DNA from: Sphingobacterium sp. UBA2700
GTDB taxonomy: Bacteria; Bacteroidota; Bacteroidia; Sphingobacteriales; Sphingobacteriaceae
NCBI GenBank assembly: GCA_002354335.1
Contig: DELI01000013.1
Coordinates: 1 to 64,000 of the forward strand
Reading direction: 5' to 3'
Length of the DNA stretch: 64,000 bases
The stretch's first letter is position 1, and each line of letters opens with the position of its first letter. Under the pieces are notes generated by a model that searched no databases, was not told the DNA's origin, and was given only the letters and a program-made list of their open reading frames with translations. Position numbers and translations under genes: made by a program. Below are positions 18,401 to 26,077 of this stretch, in pieces.

Positions 18401-18876
18401 TGTGCCGACAGGTTGGCCTCTATAATTTTTACGGATGCACCGGGAAGCGGTTCGCCCCGATCGTCCAGCACTTTTCCTGAGATGCGGCCAGGTTGTTGAC
18501 TGGCTCTTTCTTTTGCATTGCTTACGGCAATAGATTTGTTGACCTGCTCAAAATTCAGCTTTTTGGTTTCGGTCAGCTGCTGCAGCACCATATCCAGTGT
18601 ACTATGGGCAACATCGAAGGGCTCTAATTGGATACGACCTGTCTCCAGGGTATAGACAAAGGTAAAACCGGACTGCATGGACAGCTCGCTGAGCAGTTCG
18701 TGAACGGTAAGACTACTGTGATTGAGCTTCACCGATACCTCTGCGAGATTTTGTGATCTCACTTCGCCGGCAAGCAGGACACCTGCGGTAAGCATGGAAA
18801 TAACAGAGACCACGAAGGTTACTCTTGACATAAAACGTAATAGTTTAATTGCACGATTTTTTGTAAAATTGCACAT
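15487..18876 (-). CDS. TonB-dependent receptor with STN signalling domain
   Basis: A 1129-aa outer-membrane transporter/transducer. Domains in order: signal region (~1-42), secretin/TonB short N-terminal domain (~48-120, LNHSSLTVHELLSELSMQSG), carboxypeptidase-like D2 domain (~130-210), plug (~225-345, with DNDIGQVLKRVTG, VIVRGMSDRYN) and a large barrel ending in FSLSVSYNF. The plug belongs to the RGMSDRYNxxxLDG subgroup, not SusC: the usual SusC TonB-box region and IYGSRGANGVI are missing. The STN domain and the FecR and sigma genes upstream on the same strand indicate surface signalling. The ligand is unknown; the nearby phosphatase makes a phosphorylated compound conceivable. Confidence 0.92.
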   Translation of the reverse strand: MCNFTKNRAIKLLRFMSRVTFVVSVISMLTAGVLLAGEVRSQNLAEVSVKLNHSSLTVHELLSELSMQSGFTFVYTLETGRIQLEPFDVAHSTLDMVLQQLTETKKLNFEQVNKSIAVSNAKERASQQPGRISGKVLDDRGEPLPGASVKIIEANLSAQSSVDGSYYFTITPGSYTLEVSYISFQKKRITQIEVKSGQLTNLNIVLSLSTSTLDQVVVTGSFKKESVAGLYAAQKNAASVTDGISAEQIARTPDNDIGQVLKRVTGLTTVNNRNVIVRGMSDRYNQAMLDGVVIPSTSQNRRDFSFDIIPTEMVSSVVVNKTATPDVSAEFSGGQVSVNTIDIPEQNFTSIQLGTGGNSQTTGKDFYRLGERKTSEYFGFFDKSAKIPEGMKTWVWNNRSSQLDAPPGYNLTDPELNGTPLNPAEYGNDIKFNDLDAIAQSKKLNNDPMRLYRYKGAPNQNFRLSLGRVYDLKNGNRFGFAASANFRNEQNIVSFNNVRKSPDGHYIDSLGLGDNGAGTSYRFNSNGGLVANMGLQGRNFKIVLKNMYARTYSDNYNESIQKAREESIPTPTKLVYQLPEAMSLQQHQLIGEYQLPWKIKAEGMFAVNKIKQQILDERKLSYRLTAIIGDKSYFQTPGLMTHSAASTGGTFRDWRMWTNIDETDYNWSAAFSRRFGEGKQVSTLIKLGYQAWSKKRSLDVYKFAPWTRSWVEGTSEKAPPIETSYEQVLSTGNIGNGEGQAYYYADALGGRYYNGDMSSHALYLMADQKLWDKLRLVYGIRAEYFGLNSKQEELYKRKHGPGKSDPNTIEAAENRVNESNWRFLPSINATYSLTPEFNIRGSYSRTLIRPDFREVGLFGMYDFEIDGYVHGEHVESTLIDNLDVRLEWYPSPGEIISLTGYHKKLDKPIELVQSDQATNAYTFANMENAKNLGLELEIRKNFSFISDQDWAKDLFISANGTLLKSKVNVLTHWTWVNNPETQVAERVQLRYPNQDRPLMGQSPWLLNLALGYWGDRFGATASYNHRGYRTNLANVNMARVEYELAPKQLDAQFYANFLKKKMEVKLNLANLLDDWTRYYVNIHDYEQDENKLSVLKEGKSIQYNKEEGDNITYRKKDGRRFSLSVSYNF

Positions 18877-19027
18877 AGCTTTTTTTTAATGGTTTTAAAA
18901 TGAGAATGTAAGATCATGAAAGCTTTATTTGCGGGAGTGTTCCACCACTTCCGCTTTTTGCTTTTTTATGTTTTGCTGTTGGGTACTGTTACATAGGCAT
19001 TCGTATTTATGGTTGATAATGATTTGA

Positions 19028-19996
19028 TTATTTGATGATTATTTTTCCGGCGGTATGTTCATACGAGAATCCTTTGCCCGATTTGCTCAGCAGTAACAGG
19101 ATATTATCTAAGGTTTCTCCCTGAACATTAAGATAGTAACGTTCGTGAAGCATATCGTTGTTTTCGATTACGATGGACATTCCGTAGGTTCTTTCTAACT
19201 CCCTGCAAATTGCTGCCAGTGGCACAAATTCAAAATGAAGGATATTCTGTTGCCATTCGCTGATTTTTTTGACCGCTATAGGTGTGGTTTTGGTGAGTCT
19301 TTGCTCTTTATCGTAGTCGAACTGTTCGCCCGGGTGGAGCAGAGCTAACTCTTTTTTTGTTGCTCCGTTCTTCGACACAGCAACCTTGCCGGTTGCCACA
19401 CGTATCACCGCCTGCTCGTCGCTGTCGTAAGCCTTTACATCAAAACTGGTGCCCAGTACCTTTACGGTCAGGTCTTTCGTGTAGACGATAAAAGGTCGGT
19501 CGGGATCGGAAACGACGTCGAAGAATGCTTGTCCCTCCAATTGAATTTCTCGGTTTTCCGGACTGAAATTTCGCGGGTAACGTATCGTAGATGCTGCATT
19601 CAGTATAATGGAAGAGCCATCCGGTAGAGTCAGCTGTATTTTTTCACTGGTAGCGGTCATGGTTTCCTGCACATCAGCCACATGGGCAAAGGGAGTAGAG
19701 CTCGCCTGTGGCTGATCCTTTGCCGGCCAAAAGTTGAACACCAGCAAAAAGATAGCAGCAGCGGTTCCTGCCTGCCATAAAATACGTTTTATGGTTTTCC
19801 GTTGTTGCAGTTTTGCTACTTGACGGAGTGCTTTAGCGGTGACTTCCTCCGAAGCCCGGTCAATCTCCTGTTCGCTCGGGAGCGCATGATCCTCCATCTG
19901 ATCATACCAAGTGTGTATACGTTCGATTTCTTCGGGGGTACATTGTCCCTTTATGTATTTTTCTACCAATAATTGGCGGTCTGTCTGTTTGCCCAT
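19028..19996 (-). CDS. FecR-type anti-sigma factor
   Basis: A 322-aa inner-membrane protein. The cytoplasmic N-terminus (~1-80) contains CTPEEIERIHTWYDQ. One transmembrane helix (~87-105, AGTAAAIFLLVFNFWPA) is followed by a FecR domain (~115-225; LPDGSSIILNAASTIRYP, EGQAFFDV, VLGTSFDV, VATGKVAV) and a C-terminal STN-interacting DUF4974-like part (LHFEFVPLAAICRELERTYG). It transmits the state of the TonB receptor to the sigma factor. The gene lies between the sigma gene (129-bp gap) and the receptor (151-bp gap). Confidence 0.93.
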   Translation of the reverse strand: MGKQTDRQLLVEKYIKGQCTPEEIERIHTWYDQMEDHALPSEQEIDRASEEVTAKALRQVAKLQQRKTIKRILWQAGTAAAIFLLVFNFWPAKDQPQASSTPFAHVADVQETMTATSEKIQLTLPDGSSIILNAASTIRYPRNFSPENREIQLEGQAFFDVVSDPDRPFIVYTKDLTVKVLGTSFDVKAYDSDEQAVIRVATGKVAVSKNGATKKELALLHPGEQFDYDKEQRLTKTTPIAVKKISEWQQNILHFEFVPLAAICRELERTYGMSIVIENNDMLHERYYLNVQGETLDNILLLLSKSGKGFSYEHTAGKIIIK

Positions 19997-20125
19997 ACAC
20001 TCTTATTATCGGAGAAACGGGCAAGTAGTACCATTAAAAAATCGTTGTTTTTGTGTTAAGATAATATTATTTGATTGCGGATCGTGATAATTGGTGTTCT
20101 CCTTGAAAAGGGAAGCATGTTCCGG

Positions 20126-20704
20126 CTAAGAGAATAGAAAGGCTATCATTAGAAAATAGGAAAGCTCGCTGTCTTTAAGGTGTTGGCGAAAGGTCTGCAG
20201 TACCGTTGAGATATAGTTTTTGACTGTTTGTTCTGAAAGGTTGAGCCGGATGGAAATCTCCCGGATCGATAGACCTTCCTTGCGGCTGAGCTTAAAAACT
20301 TCCTGTACCGTTTGAGGCATTTTGGAAAGCAGGCCATTAAAATCGTGTTCAAGGTCATTGGCAAGGATCTGATCTTCTGCTGACCATTGTTTTTGTTCCT
20401 GGTTGATCAGAGCAAGGCTGAGGGCACTTGTTTTCTTCTGAAACAGGTAGCGGTCTACGACGGCATAATGCGCCGCCTTTGACAAATAAGGCGCAAAGGT
20501 ATCTGTGATATATATGCTGTTACGTTGTTTCCAGAGCGAGATGTAGATATCCTGTAACATATCTTTGGTTTCTTCTTCCTCACCGATACGACGGTAAATC
20601 TGTTTGTACAGTTGCTTTCTGTAACGATGCAGCACTACAGCAAAGGCCTGTTGGTCATCTTTTTGTATGAGAGCAAATAGTTCTGTATCGGACAACTGTT
20701 CCAT
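20126..20704 (-). CDS. ECF sigma-70 family factor
   Basis: 192 aa from the ATG preceding EQLSDTELF. Region 2 is at ~20-90 (FAVVLHRYRKQLYKQIYRRI, EETKDMLQDIYISLWKQR). Region 4 is at ~130-180 (LPQTVQEVFKLSRKEGLSIREI then LSEQTVKNYISTVLQTFR). It has the Bacteroidota SigK/FecI-like ending with a hydrophobic tail. The frame can start ten codons earlier at a GTG, but a TATCTTTG promoter element (20717-20710) overlaps that stretch, so the ATG is preferred. It should drive the receptor locus on release by the FecR protein. Confidence 0.92.
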   Translation of the reverse strand: MEQLSDTELFALIQKDDQQAFAVVLHRYRKQLYKQIYRRIGEEEETKDMLQDIYISLWKQRNSIYITDTFAPYLSKAAHYAVVDRYLFQKKTSALSLALINQEQKQWSAEDQILANDLEHDFNGLLSKMPQTVQEVFKLSRKEGLSIREISIRLNLSEQTVKNYISTVLQTFRQHLKDSELSYFLMIAFLFS

Positions 20705-21000
20705 CGGGACAAAGATAACTGCATTTCTGTACACAGTGTGTTAAGTTTTTGTTAGCAGTGGTGTTAAACGCTCTTCATTCGGACAATACTTAATAACCCC
20801 AAAAATCTGTTCTATAAATGAAACGTGAGGGTTGCTCTATAACACATGGATATGATATAGAAGTTTTGAATGTCTTTCCTTATTCAAATATAACTTTTGG
20901 GTATCCAGCAGTTATTGAAAGGTGGTTTATATAGAATTAACAATTTTTAAATATGGATGTAACAGCGGATGCTTATGTTTAACCGTTTAAAATCCGAAAA
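20705..21000. other. divergent promoter region of sigma gene and lipoprotein
   Basis: 296 bp without coding sequence. It holds the -7-like TATCTTTG of the sigma gene (minus strand, 20717-20710). The rest is AT-rich and I see no other clear element. Confidence 0.45.
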
Positions 21001-21618
21001 ATGAAAACATACTTTATATCATTTGTGGCCTTATTGATTGGCTTAAGTTCGTGTAACCAAAACAACAATCGCCAGGATCAGGAAGTCGGTAAAACCGACA
21101 CACTGCAACTTCCCGCGGTTGCTGAGACTACCGTATCCATTGGGTTCAATTTGGATCAGGTTCCTCTGTTTAAACAGGAGGTTGGGGAGTTCCCTTACCT
21201 GTCTGCTCCTTCGGGATACCGTCATGGGGACGAGAAGCAGAAAACCTTGGAAGAGAAATACTTCTTTTATAATGATAGTCTGGTCAGGAAAGTTAGCGGT
21301 CAGTATTTTCATACCACTGTTTTTCAGCAGGGAGATGTATTTGAGGATACGTACTTGGTCAATGCGTACAAAAAGGCGATCGGGAAATTGGGAGGGGTCG
21401 AGTTCTATTCAGGCGGTCTTCCTGCGTCGGCCGGAGACCTGATCGACAAGGAAAATCCTGCATACGTAGCGGATATGTATGATCCGCGTCCTTACAAATA
21501 CAAGCAATTCCTGATCCGTACATCGAAGGAAAATATCTGGATCGAATTGTGCCACGGACTGAATGCTAATCAGATTGATCTGACGGTCGTAAGGGAAGAG
21601 GTTGAAAATGAAGAGTAA
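21001..21618 (+). CDS. lipoprotein of unknown function
   Basis: 205 aa with signal peptide and lipobox LSSCN (Cys ~18). The mature part runs from a short Gln/Asn-rich linker to an alpha-beta domain with FPYLSAPSGYRHGDEKQ and the later stretch VEFYSGGLPASAGDLIDKENPAYVADMYD. It resembles the N-terminal module preceding OmpA domains in some Bacteroidota lipoproteins, but there is no OmpA domain here. Divergent from the sigma gene by ~300 bp. Not recognised as a named family. Confidence 0.7.
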   Translation: MKTYFISFVALLIGLSSCNQNNNRQDQEVGKTDTLQLPAVAETTVSIGFNLDQVPLFKQEVGEFPYLSAPSGYRHGDEKQKTLEEKYFFYNDSLVRKVSGQYFHTTVFQQGDVFEDTYLVNAYKKAIGKLGGVEFYSGGLPASAGDLIDKENPAYVADMYDPRPYKYKQFLIRTSKENIWIELCHGLNANQIDLTVVREEVENEE

Positions 21619-21630
21619 TATACCTATTAT

Positions 21631-21843
21631 ATGGATACGATTATCATAACAACGCATTTTTCGGAATCGGTCATGAATGCTGTCAGGTATGGGGCGGGAT
21701 TGGTTGTGGTGAGTGCGACGGGCAAGGGTGGCCTGGAAAAGCTTCTGCTTGTGTTTGCTTGCGATTTGAAAGAGGTTAACCGGAGTACGCCGGTTTCGGA
21801 GATCGGCTGGTGGTTGAATGGCGGTTATGTTGTATCTGCGTGA
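21631..21843 (+). CDS. doubtful 70-aa ORF
   Basis: Starts at an ATG 12 bp after the lipoprotein stop. The segment YGAGLVVVSATGKGGLEK followed by LLLVFACDLKEV faintly resembles the DUF2179 domain ending YitT-family proteins, but the rest does not fit. It lies in a zone with gene scraps, so it may be a relic. Confidence 0.25.
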   Translation: MDTIIITTHFSESVMNAVRYGAGLVVVSATGKGGLEKLLLVFACDLKEVNRSTPVSEIGWWLNGGYVVSA

Positions 21844-22119
21844 ACATATTGCCTTTGGGGAGGGGGTGATACCGCTTTTCTATCTTGGGGGGTATCGGCC
21901 TGTGGCTACCGGAGATTGGGAATTTGTCGTGTCCGGAATTTGGGAATGAAGGCACGTGGTTCGTGGGTGGTTGAGTGAATACATTTTAAATTGACTGCGG
22001 ATTTTTATTGCTGGGTATAGCATTTAGGCGGTAATTGGGGTGCTGGTATGAGCTGCGGAAGGTAAACGTTTTGCTTTCATTGGGAAAAGCTTAACTTTAG
22101 GTTGGTCAAAATAACGATT
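21844..22119. other. non-coding, possibly decayed sequence
   Basis: G-rich plus strand with frequent stops in all frames. I recognise no gene, repeat or structured element. It sits between the doubtful ORF and the dnaE2 scrap. Confidence 0.4.
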
Positions 22120-22254
22120 ATGGGACTACTATCTTTTTTCTCTAAGCTGTTCGGAGCAAGGCGTAAATGGAACGGAACGCCGGAAATGTTTCTTGCCATG
22201 GTCATGTTTATGCAAAAGAAGAATAATCCTGAGTATGTTAAACATGAGGAGTGA
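22120..22254 (+). CDS. possible 44-aa ORF of unknown function
   Basis: MGLLSFFSKLFGARRKWNG followed by a Met-rich stretch (MFLAMVMFMQKKNN). It is amphipathic and basic at the start, but there is no family match and the region is full of debris. It could be a real small protein or chance. Confidence 0.25.
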   Translation: MGLLSFFSKLFGARRKWNGTPEMFLAMVMFMQKKNNPEYVKHEE

Positions 22255-22266
22255 AGCAGTATAAAG

Positions 22267-22433
22267 AGTGGATACCATAAGAAATCTGTTGTTCTTACCA
22301 TCGAGGATGAAACGACCTTCGCCAACCTTGTGGTTTGGGGCAAATTTTCGAGGAATACTGGAGGTGGATCATGCAATCCCGACTATTGCTGGTTACTGGC
22401 AAAGATAAGGTGATTCACGTAATCCTGCCATAA
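22267..22433 (+). pseudogene. frameshifted fragment of error-prone DNA polymerase DnaE2
   Basis: One frame reads VVLTIEDETTFANLVVWGK. A one-base shift then gives IFEEYWRWIMQSRLLLVTGK and DKVIHVI before a stop. This is the OB-fold segment of DnaE2-type polymerases. Restoring one A in the AAA run near 22342 would rejoin the frames. The rest of the gene and any imuA/imuB partner are missing. Confidence 0.65.
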
Positions 22434-22615
22434 TATGAACCTCCTCCTCCATGCGAGTGTGGAAGCGAAGGGCATCATTTCAATTTACGAGTCTACACAC
22501 GCGGATGAGAAAGATGGGGATGCGAACAGGGGGAATGGTGTTTAGGTTGAGGAATTTCAATTGATTTGGTGGCCTATTCGCATCAAATATTATTTGTTCC
22601 TAACTCTCAATGTTT

Positions 22616-23419
22616 TTAATCTTTCATTTTAGGTTTACTAGTATTTTTAAGCAGTAACAACCTATCTTTCAATTCATCAATGGTTAAATATTTATTCTCG
22701 AATTTTGTATGTAACATTCTATGGCAATTGGGGCATACAAGTGCTAAATCATCAAGTTGCGTTTGAGTAAAGCCTGTCTCTGAAATTGGGGTTCGGTGAT
22801 GACATTCGATATATTCGATACCATATGCTAAAGGGAATGAAAAATCACACACTTCACAAATTAATCTGTTATTGGAAATAGCTAGTTGTTTTTTTCTCTT
22901 TACAATTTTTGTGTCTCTTTCTCTAATCATATGGGATACAAGTTTTAGTTTTCCTTCGGTCACTGTAAGGTCTGGGACAGAAATATCAATATCCGACAAG
23001 GCAGCGTCTACGTTAATTAGTGAAACCTTTTCTTTGTTTACAAAGTAGGATTTAAATCTTTGCCATATGTCTAATTGTAGCTCCTCGATATCATTTACAT
23101 TCTTCATATTGCCGATTTCGCAAGCGTTGCCTCCGGAAACCCCACCGAGCGGAATATTCTTCCACAACGTATCAGCAACGAGTATGAAGTTCTCTTTGCC
23201 TGTTTTAGCAATTACTTTTACCCGCCTACCAAACCGATATTTCGGTCTTACGTCCTCATCGAACTCTCCTTCATCAATAGGGGAAACCAAATGTGTAAAT
23301 GCGGAGATCTCATTGATTTTTTGACGGAGGAGTATAATATCTCCTATTTGGGGACTGCTCACATTTTTACGATGTTTCGTAGGGAAGTTAAGGACAAAGG
23401 TGTTTCCATTCAGGTTCAA
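22616..23419 (-). CDS. HNH endonuclease with N-terminal PUA/EVE-like region
   Basis: A ~267-aa protein. The C-terminal HNH zinc module (~185-240) reads CEVC...ECHHRTPIS...LVCPNCHRMLH with Cys188/191, His207/208, Cys229/232 and His233/237, like McrA-type modified-DNA restriction enzymes. The N-terminal ~125 residues (GDIILLRQKINEISAFTHLV) could be a base-reading PUA/EVE-like domain (inferred). The first usable start is a TTG inside a promoter-like TATCTTTG and no in-frame ATG exists before residue 105, so the N-terminus is uncertain or truncated. It faces away from the ORF at 23400 with a 20-bp overlap of 5' ends. Possible solitary restriction or mobile-element defence gene. Confidence 0.75.
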   Translation of the reverse strand: MNLNGNTFVLNFPTKHRKNVSSPQIGDIILLRQKINEISAFTHLVSPIDEGEFDEDVRPKYRFGRRVKVIAKTGKENFILVADTLWKNIPLGGVSGGNACEIGNMKNVNDIEELQLDIWQRFKSYFVNKEKVSLINVDAALSDIDISVPDLTVTEGKLKLVSHMIRERDTKIVKRKKQLAISNNRLICEVCDFSFPLAYGIEYIECHHRTPISETGFTQTQLDDLALVCPNCHRMLHTKFENKYLTIDELKDRLLLLKNTSKPKMKD

Positions 23420-24095
23420 AGATACTTTTTTAGAAGCTGAACGTGACCGGCGGCTGGCAGCTGGAAAGATTGGAGATAGCTATTGCTGGCATCCTTTATA
23501 CCATATCCATAATATTATCCGGCAACACCATACCGGAGTGAGACTTACTAGAGACGTTCAAGGTACAATAGTTGTTTTTGAAGCACTTGTTGAAACCGAA
23601 ACTGAAGAATTTGATTATCTGGATAATTTGAATAGCCAGGTCGTCATGGTAAAAATTGGCAAGATTGTTATATTGGCAGTCCTGAATGATAGTCGGTTTT
23701 GTCTGGCAGGCTACAAAACGTTTTTAAGTAAGATTAATGGTGCACTTAATTCCGTACAAATACGAGAACTGTTTGCACGGCTAAGATATCTGAACGAAAA
23801 TATCAAGCGAAGGCCGAAATATTATTCTTTGTTTAAAAATAATATCTATAAGATAGCAGCGAGGGTGCCAAATAAGGTTGAGTTCCTACAAGGCGCAAAC
23901 CAGAAAGCGAATCTCTTTAAGCTTATGCGTTTTTATATCGAAGACCTAATGCCTCCCGACCTATTTGACCGCAAGCAATTGGTCAAGGATCTAGAGGAGG
24001 GGCGTGCTCAATACATTTTTGATGAGCATTTCAATTTCTTTCAACACCCAAGCTATTCTCAACAAATGGCGGCACTGGAACAAGAACTAAAATAA
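23400..24095 (+). CDS. unknown protein divergent from the HNH endonuclease
   Basis: 231 aa from a GTG whose codons overlap the 5' end of the HNH gene on the other strand. It is mixed alpha-beta with a Lys/Arg-rich middle (RYLNENIKRRPKYYSLFKNN) and ends with FNFFQHPSYSQQMAALEQ. No family recognised. The first ~20 residues may not be translated, and an N-terminal truncation is possible. Shared promoter space with the HNH gene suggests linked function or common arrival by transfer. Confidence 0.55.
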   Translation: MFPFRFKDTFLEAERDRRLAAGKIGDSYCWHPLYHIHNIIRQHHTGVRLTRDVQGTIVVFEALVETETEEFDYLDNLNSQVVMVKIGKIVILAVLNDSRFCLAGYKTFLSKINGALNSVQIRELFARLRYLNENIKRRPKYYSLFKNNIYKIAARVPNKVEFLQGANQKANLFKLMRFYIEDLMPPDLFDRKQLVKDLEEGRAQYIFDEHFNFFQHPSYSQQMAALEQELK

Positions 24096-24392
24096 CGTTA
24101 GTCCGCTTGAAGTTCTTTATTGTAAAAGGCAGCTTTTAAACTATTTGAGCAGATGCTTTGCATCCAAAATAGCCTCATAGTCTTCTATAAAGTTAGACTT
24201 TTCGCAACTCGACTCTACGAAAAGCGACTTGAAAAAGTCGCTTTTTTTATGCCCTAATGTACCCTGTAACCACGCACAAACTCAATGATCCTTCTTCCTC
24301 CTAATCCTTCTCTCGGGTTATTTATCCCAGCCCCATCAACATTCTCCTCCTAACATTGTTAATTAATTATCATCCCATAAACATCATTCAGA
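24096..24392. other. intergenic region between unknown ORF and DUF72 gene
   Basis: 297 bp with two nested stems: CTTTTCG (24198-24204)/CGAAAAG (24218-24224), and the terminator at 24221. No cloverleaf can be drawn. It may hold the edge of the debris zone. Confidence 0.4.
24221..24247 (+). terminator. strong rho-independent terminator
   Basis: AAAGCGACTT-GAAA-AAGTCGCTTT followed by TTTTT on the plus strand. It ends transcription of the unknown ORF at 23400-24095. Confidence 0.85.
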
Positions 24393-25274
24393 ATGAAATT
24401 CGGACAAGTAGCAGATCCATCATCCATTGACTTCAAACTCCCCAAAACCCCAAAGGAAACCCTTGCGCTGTTAAAGAAGCATAAAAGCAAGAAACCCCTG
24501 TCCATATACGTAGGATGTGCAAAATGGAACCGCAGCGATCTGAAAGGCTTCTATCCTCGGGGCACAAAAGACGAGCTGACTTACTACGCTACGCAGTTCA
24601 ATTCCATTGAAATGAATGCTACGTTCTATAAATCGCCAACCAAAGAGCAGGTGGAAACCTGGAAAAACAAAACACCGGATGGCTTTAAATTCTTTCCGAA
24701 GATTACGCAGTCCATATCCCATTACGGTCGACTCCTGAACTTCGAAGAAAAACTTGACGCCTTTGTCGATTCCACCGTATTGTTCGAAGAGAAACTCGAA
24801 ATGGCGTTCTTACAGATGATCAACAACTTTAAACCGAAGGATTTTGATCGCGTTGAGCGCTTCGTCGAGAAGTTTCCGAAAGGATATCCATTGGCGGTGG
24901 AAGTGCGAAATGAAGAATGGTTTGAGCCGGAAAATGCCGAAAAACTTTATATCTTGCTCGAGAAAAATAAAATTACCAACATTATTGTCGACACACCCGG
25001 TCGTCGCGATATGTTGCACATGCGACTGACGACCCCTACGGCATTTATTCGTTTCGTTGGAGCAAATCATCCTACCGATTATCCTCGTTTGGACGAGTGG
25101 GTAGAGCGGATTGCTGCTTGGAAAAAGGCAGGCCTGCAGAATCTCTATTTTTTCATCCACGAACGAACGGAAATAGATTCGCCCCTATTGGCGACGCATT
25201 TTACCCAGCAACTGAATCAAGAACTCGGCACGAAGCTACGCGTTCCGGAAAAGGCTAATATAAATCAAAAATAA
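24393..25274 (+). CDS. DUF72 (YecE-like) TIM-barrel protein
   Basis: 293 aa. It has the DUF72 hallmarks IYVGCAKWNRSDLKGFYP near residue 38, YATQFNSIEMNATFYKSP, then FKFFPKITQSISH and a late RFVGANHPTDYPRLDEW. It is cytosolic and full-length for the family. DUF72 proteins are widespread TIM barrels without an established reaction. It is not in an obvious operon; it follows the debris zone and precedes an intergenic repeat and the second module copy. Confidence 0.92.
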   Translation: MKFGQVADPSSIDFKLPKTPKETLALLKKHKSKKPLSIYVGCAKWNRSDLKGFYPRGTKDELTYYATQFNSIEMNATFYKSPTKEQVETWKNKTPDGFKFFPKITQSISHYGRLLNFEEKLDAFVDSTVLFEEKLEMAFLQMINNFKPKDFDRVERFVEKFPKGYPLAVEVRNEEWFEPENAEKLYILLEKNKITNIIVDTPGRRDMLHMRLTTPTAFIRFVGANHPTDYPRLDEWVERIAAWKKAGLQNLYFFIHERTEIDSPLLATHFTQQLNQELGTKLRVPEKANINQK

Positions 25275-25363
25275 GGATGCTTTCCTCCAAGAGAAGTCAG
25301 CAATCTATGCGCAACAAGGCTAAGTCTGACATCGAATAGCGCAGTCCCTATCTATATTCAATT

Positions 25364-25442
25364 CAAACCCATATCATACCCCTTCCAGAGCGCTTATGAT
25401 TGGGGTTTGCATTGGGTTTGAAAGGGCTTTACATTGGGTTTG
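25364..25442. repeat. intergenic palindromic repeat, copy 1
   Basis: CAAACCCATATCAT (25364-25377) pairs imperfectly with ATGATTGGGGTTTG (25396-25409). It is followed by the conserved core GCATTGGGTTTGAAAGGGCT and a second ACATTGGGTTTGAG. The core is shared with 40934-41001 and 54297-54361. It lies between the 3' ends of DUF72 and the cold-shock-domain gene. Confidence 0.75.
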
Positions 25443-25502
25443 AGTCGACGAAGCCTCCATGAAGGCTCGACTGAGGAGTAGACAAAAGCCATATAAACGA
25501 GA

Positions 25503-25528
25503 AGAAGCCACCCTTCAGGACAGCTTCT
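25503..25528 (-). terminator. terminator of cold-shock-domain gene, copy B
   Basis: AGAAGC...GCTTCT stem on the minus strand, followed by TCTCGTTT. It replaces the unrelated terminator of copy A (4531) right at the edge of the duplication. Confidence 0.6.
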
Positions 25529-25553
25529 AATTTATCTCGTAGGAAAGTAAAGA

Positions 25554-25982
25554 TTAGATTTTCTCTACTTCCGTAATTTGATTTCCTTGCTTAGAACGCG
25601 CGTATTTGTATTTAACCGCTTGGTTAAGGTTCAATACCATACCCGCTAAGTTGTCATTAAAATAAACAGTTTCTCTCGTTTCGTTGTCACGGATAAAACC
25701 ATAATGACCTACTTCGTTGTAGAAAGACACTTTTCCGAAATGGTATTCTTCCGTCGGGTCAGCTGGACGCTGAAGGTCTTCTTCTTTGAATTTGTAAGGT
25801 TGCGATGGTGGCGTATCTGAAATATTTCCAAACTCGTCCACGTAAGCAAACATTTCTTCAAGAGCTTTGCCCTTATTGTTGTTCGACTTGTTGATTTCTC
25901 TTCGTTCTTGTTTTTCTTGCTTCTTCTGAAGCTTCTTCTTTGCAGTTTCTTTTTTCTTAAATGTGAGTTGACTTTTAGCCAT
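25554..25982 (-). CDS. cold-shock-domain protein with basic N-terminal tail, copy B
   Basis: A 142-aa protein identical in every residue to copy A (4580-5008). It has the basic coiled N-terminus followed by an OB-like domain with FYNEVGHYGFIRD. Only about four synonymous bases differ over 429, far fewer than in the neighbouring DUF5916 pair, which implies gene conversion or unusually strong constraint. It has its own promoter, leader and terminator. As an RNA- or ssDNA-binding protein present twice it may be needed at high dose (inferred). Confidence 0.82.
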   Translation of the reverse strand: MAKSQLTFKKKETAKKKLQKKQEKQERREINKSNNNKGKALEEMFAYVDEFGNISDTPPSQPYKFKEEDLQRPADPTEEYHFGKVSFYNEVGHYGFIRDNETRETVYFNDNLAGMVLNLNQAVKYKYARSKQGNQITEVEKI

Positions 25983-26077
25983 TAAATAGAATTAAGGGTG
26001 AATAAATAAGGAAGATTAATATCTTAAGCAGGGAGATGCGCCTTGGACAAAAGAGTTATGATCCTTTGTGAATAAAT

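Noticed and set aside
20705..20734. ten-codon GTG-started extension of the minus-strand sigma factor
   Set aside because: Overlaps the TATCTTTG promoter-like box and adds no sigma-like sequence.
24190..24250. possible tRNA 3' end or attachment site
   Set aside because: The sequence forms two hairpins and a T-run but no cloverleaf, T-loop GGTTCGA or CCA end, and no repeat of it was found elsewhere in the window.
25364..25442. repeat block considered as a CRISPR array
   Set aside because: Only partial repeats, no regular spacers and no cas genes nearby; the three copies are single dispersed elements.
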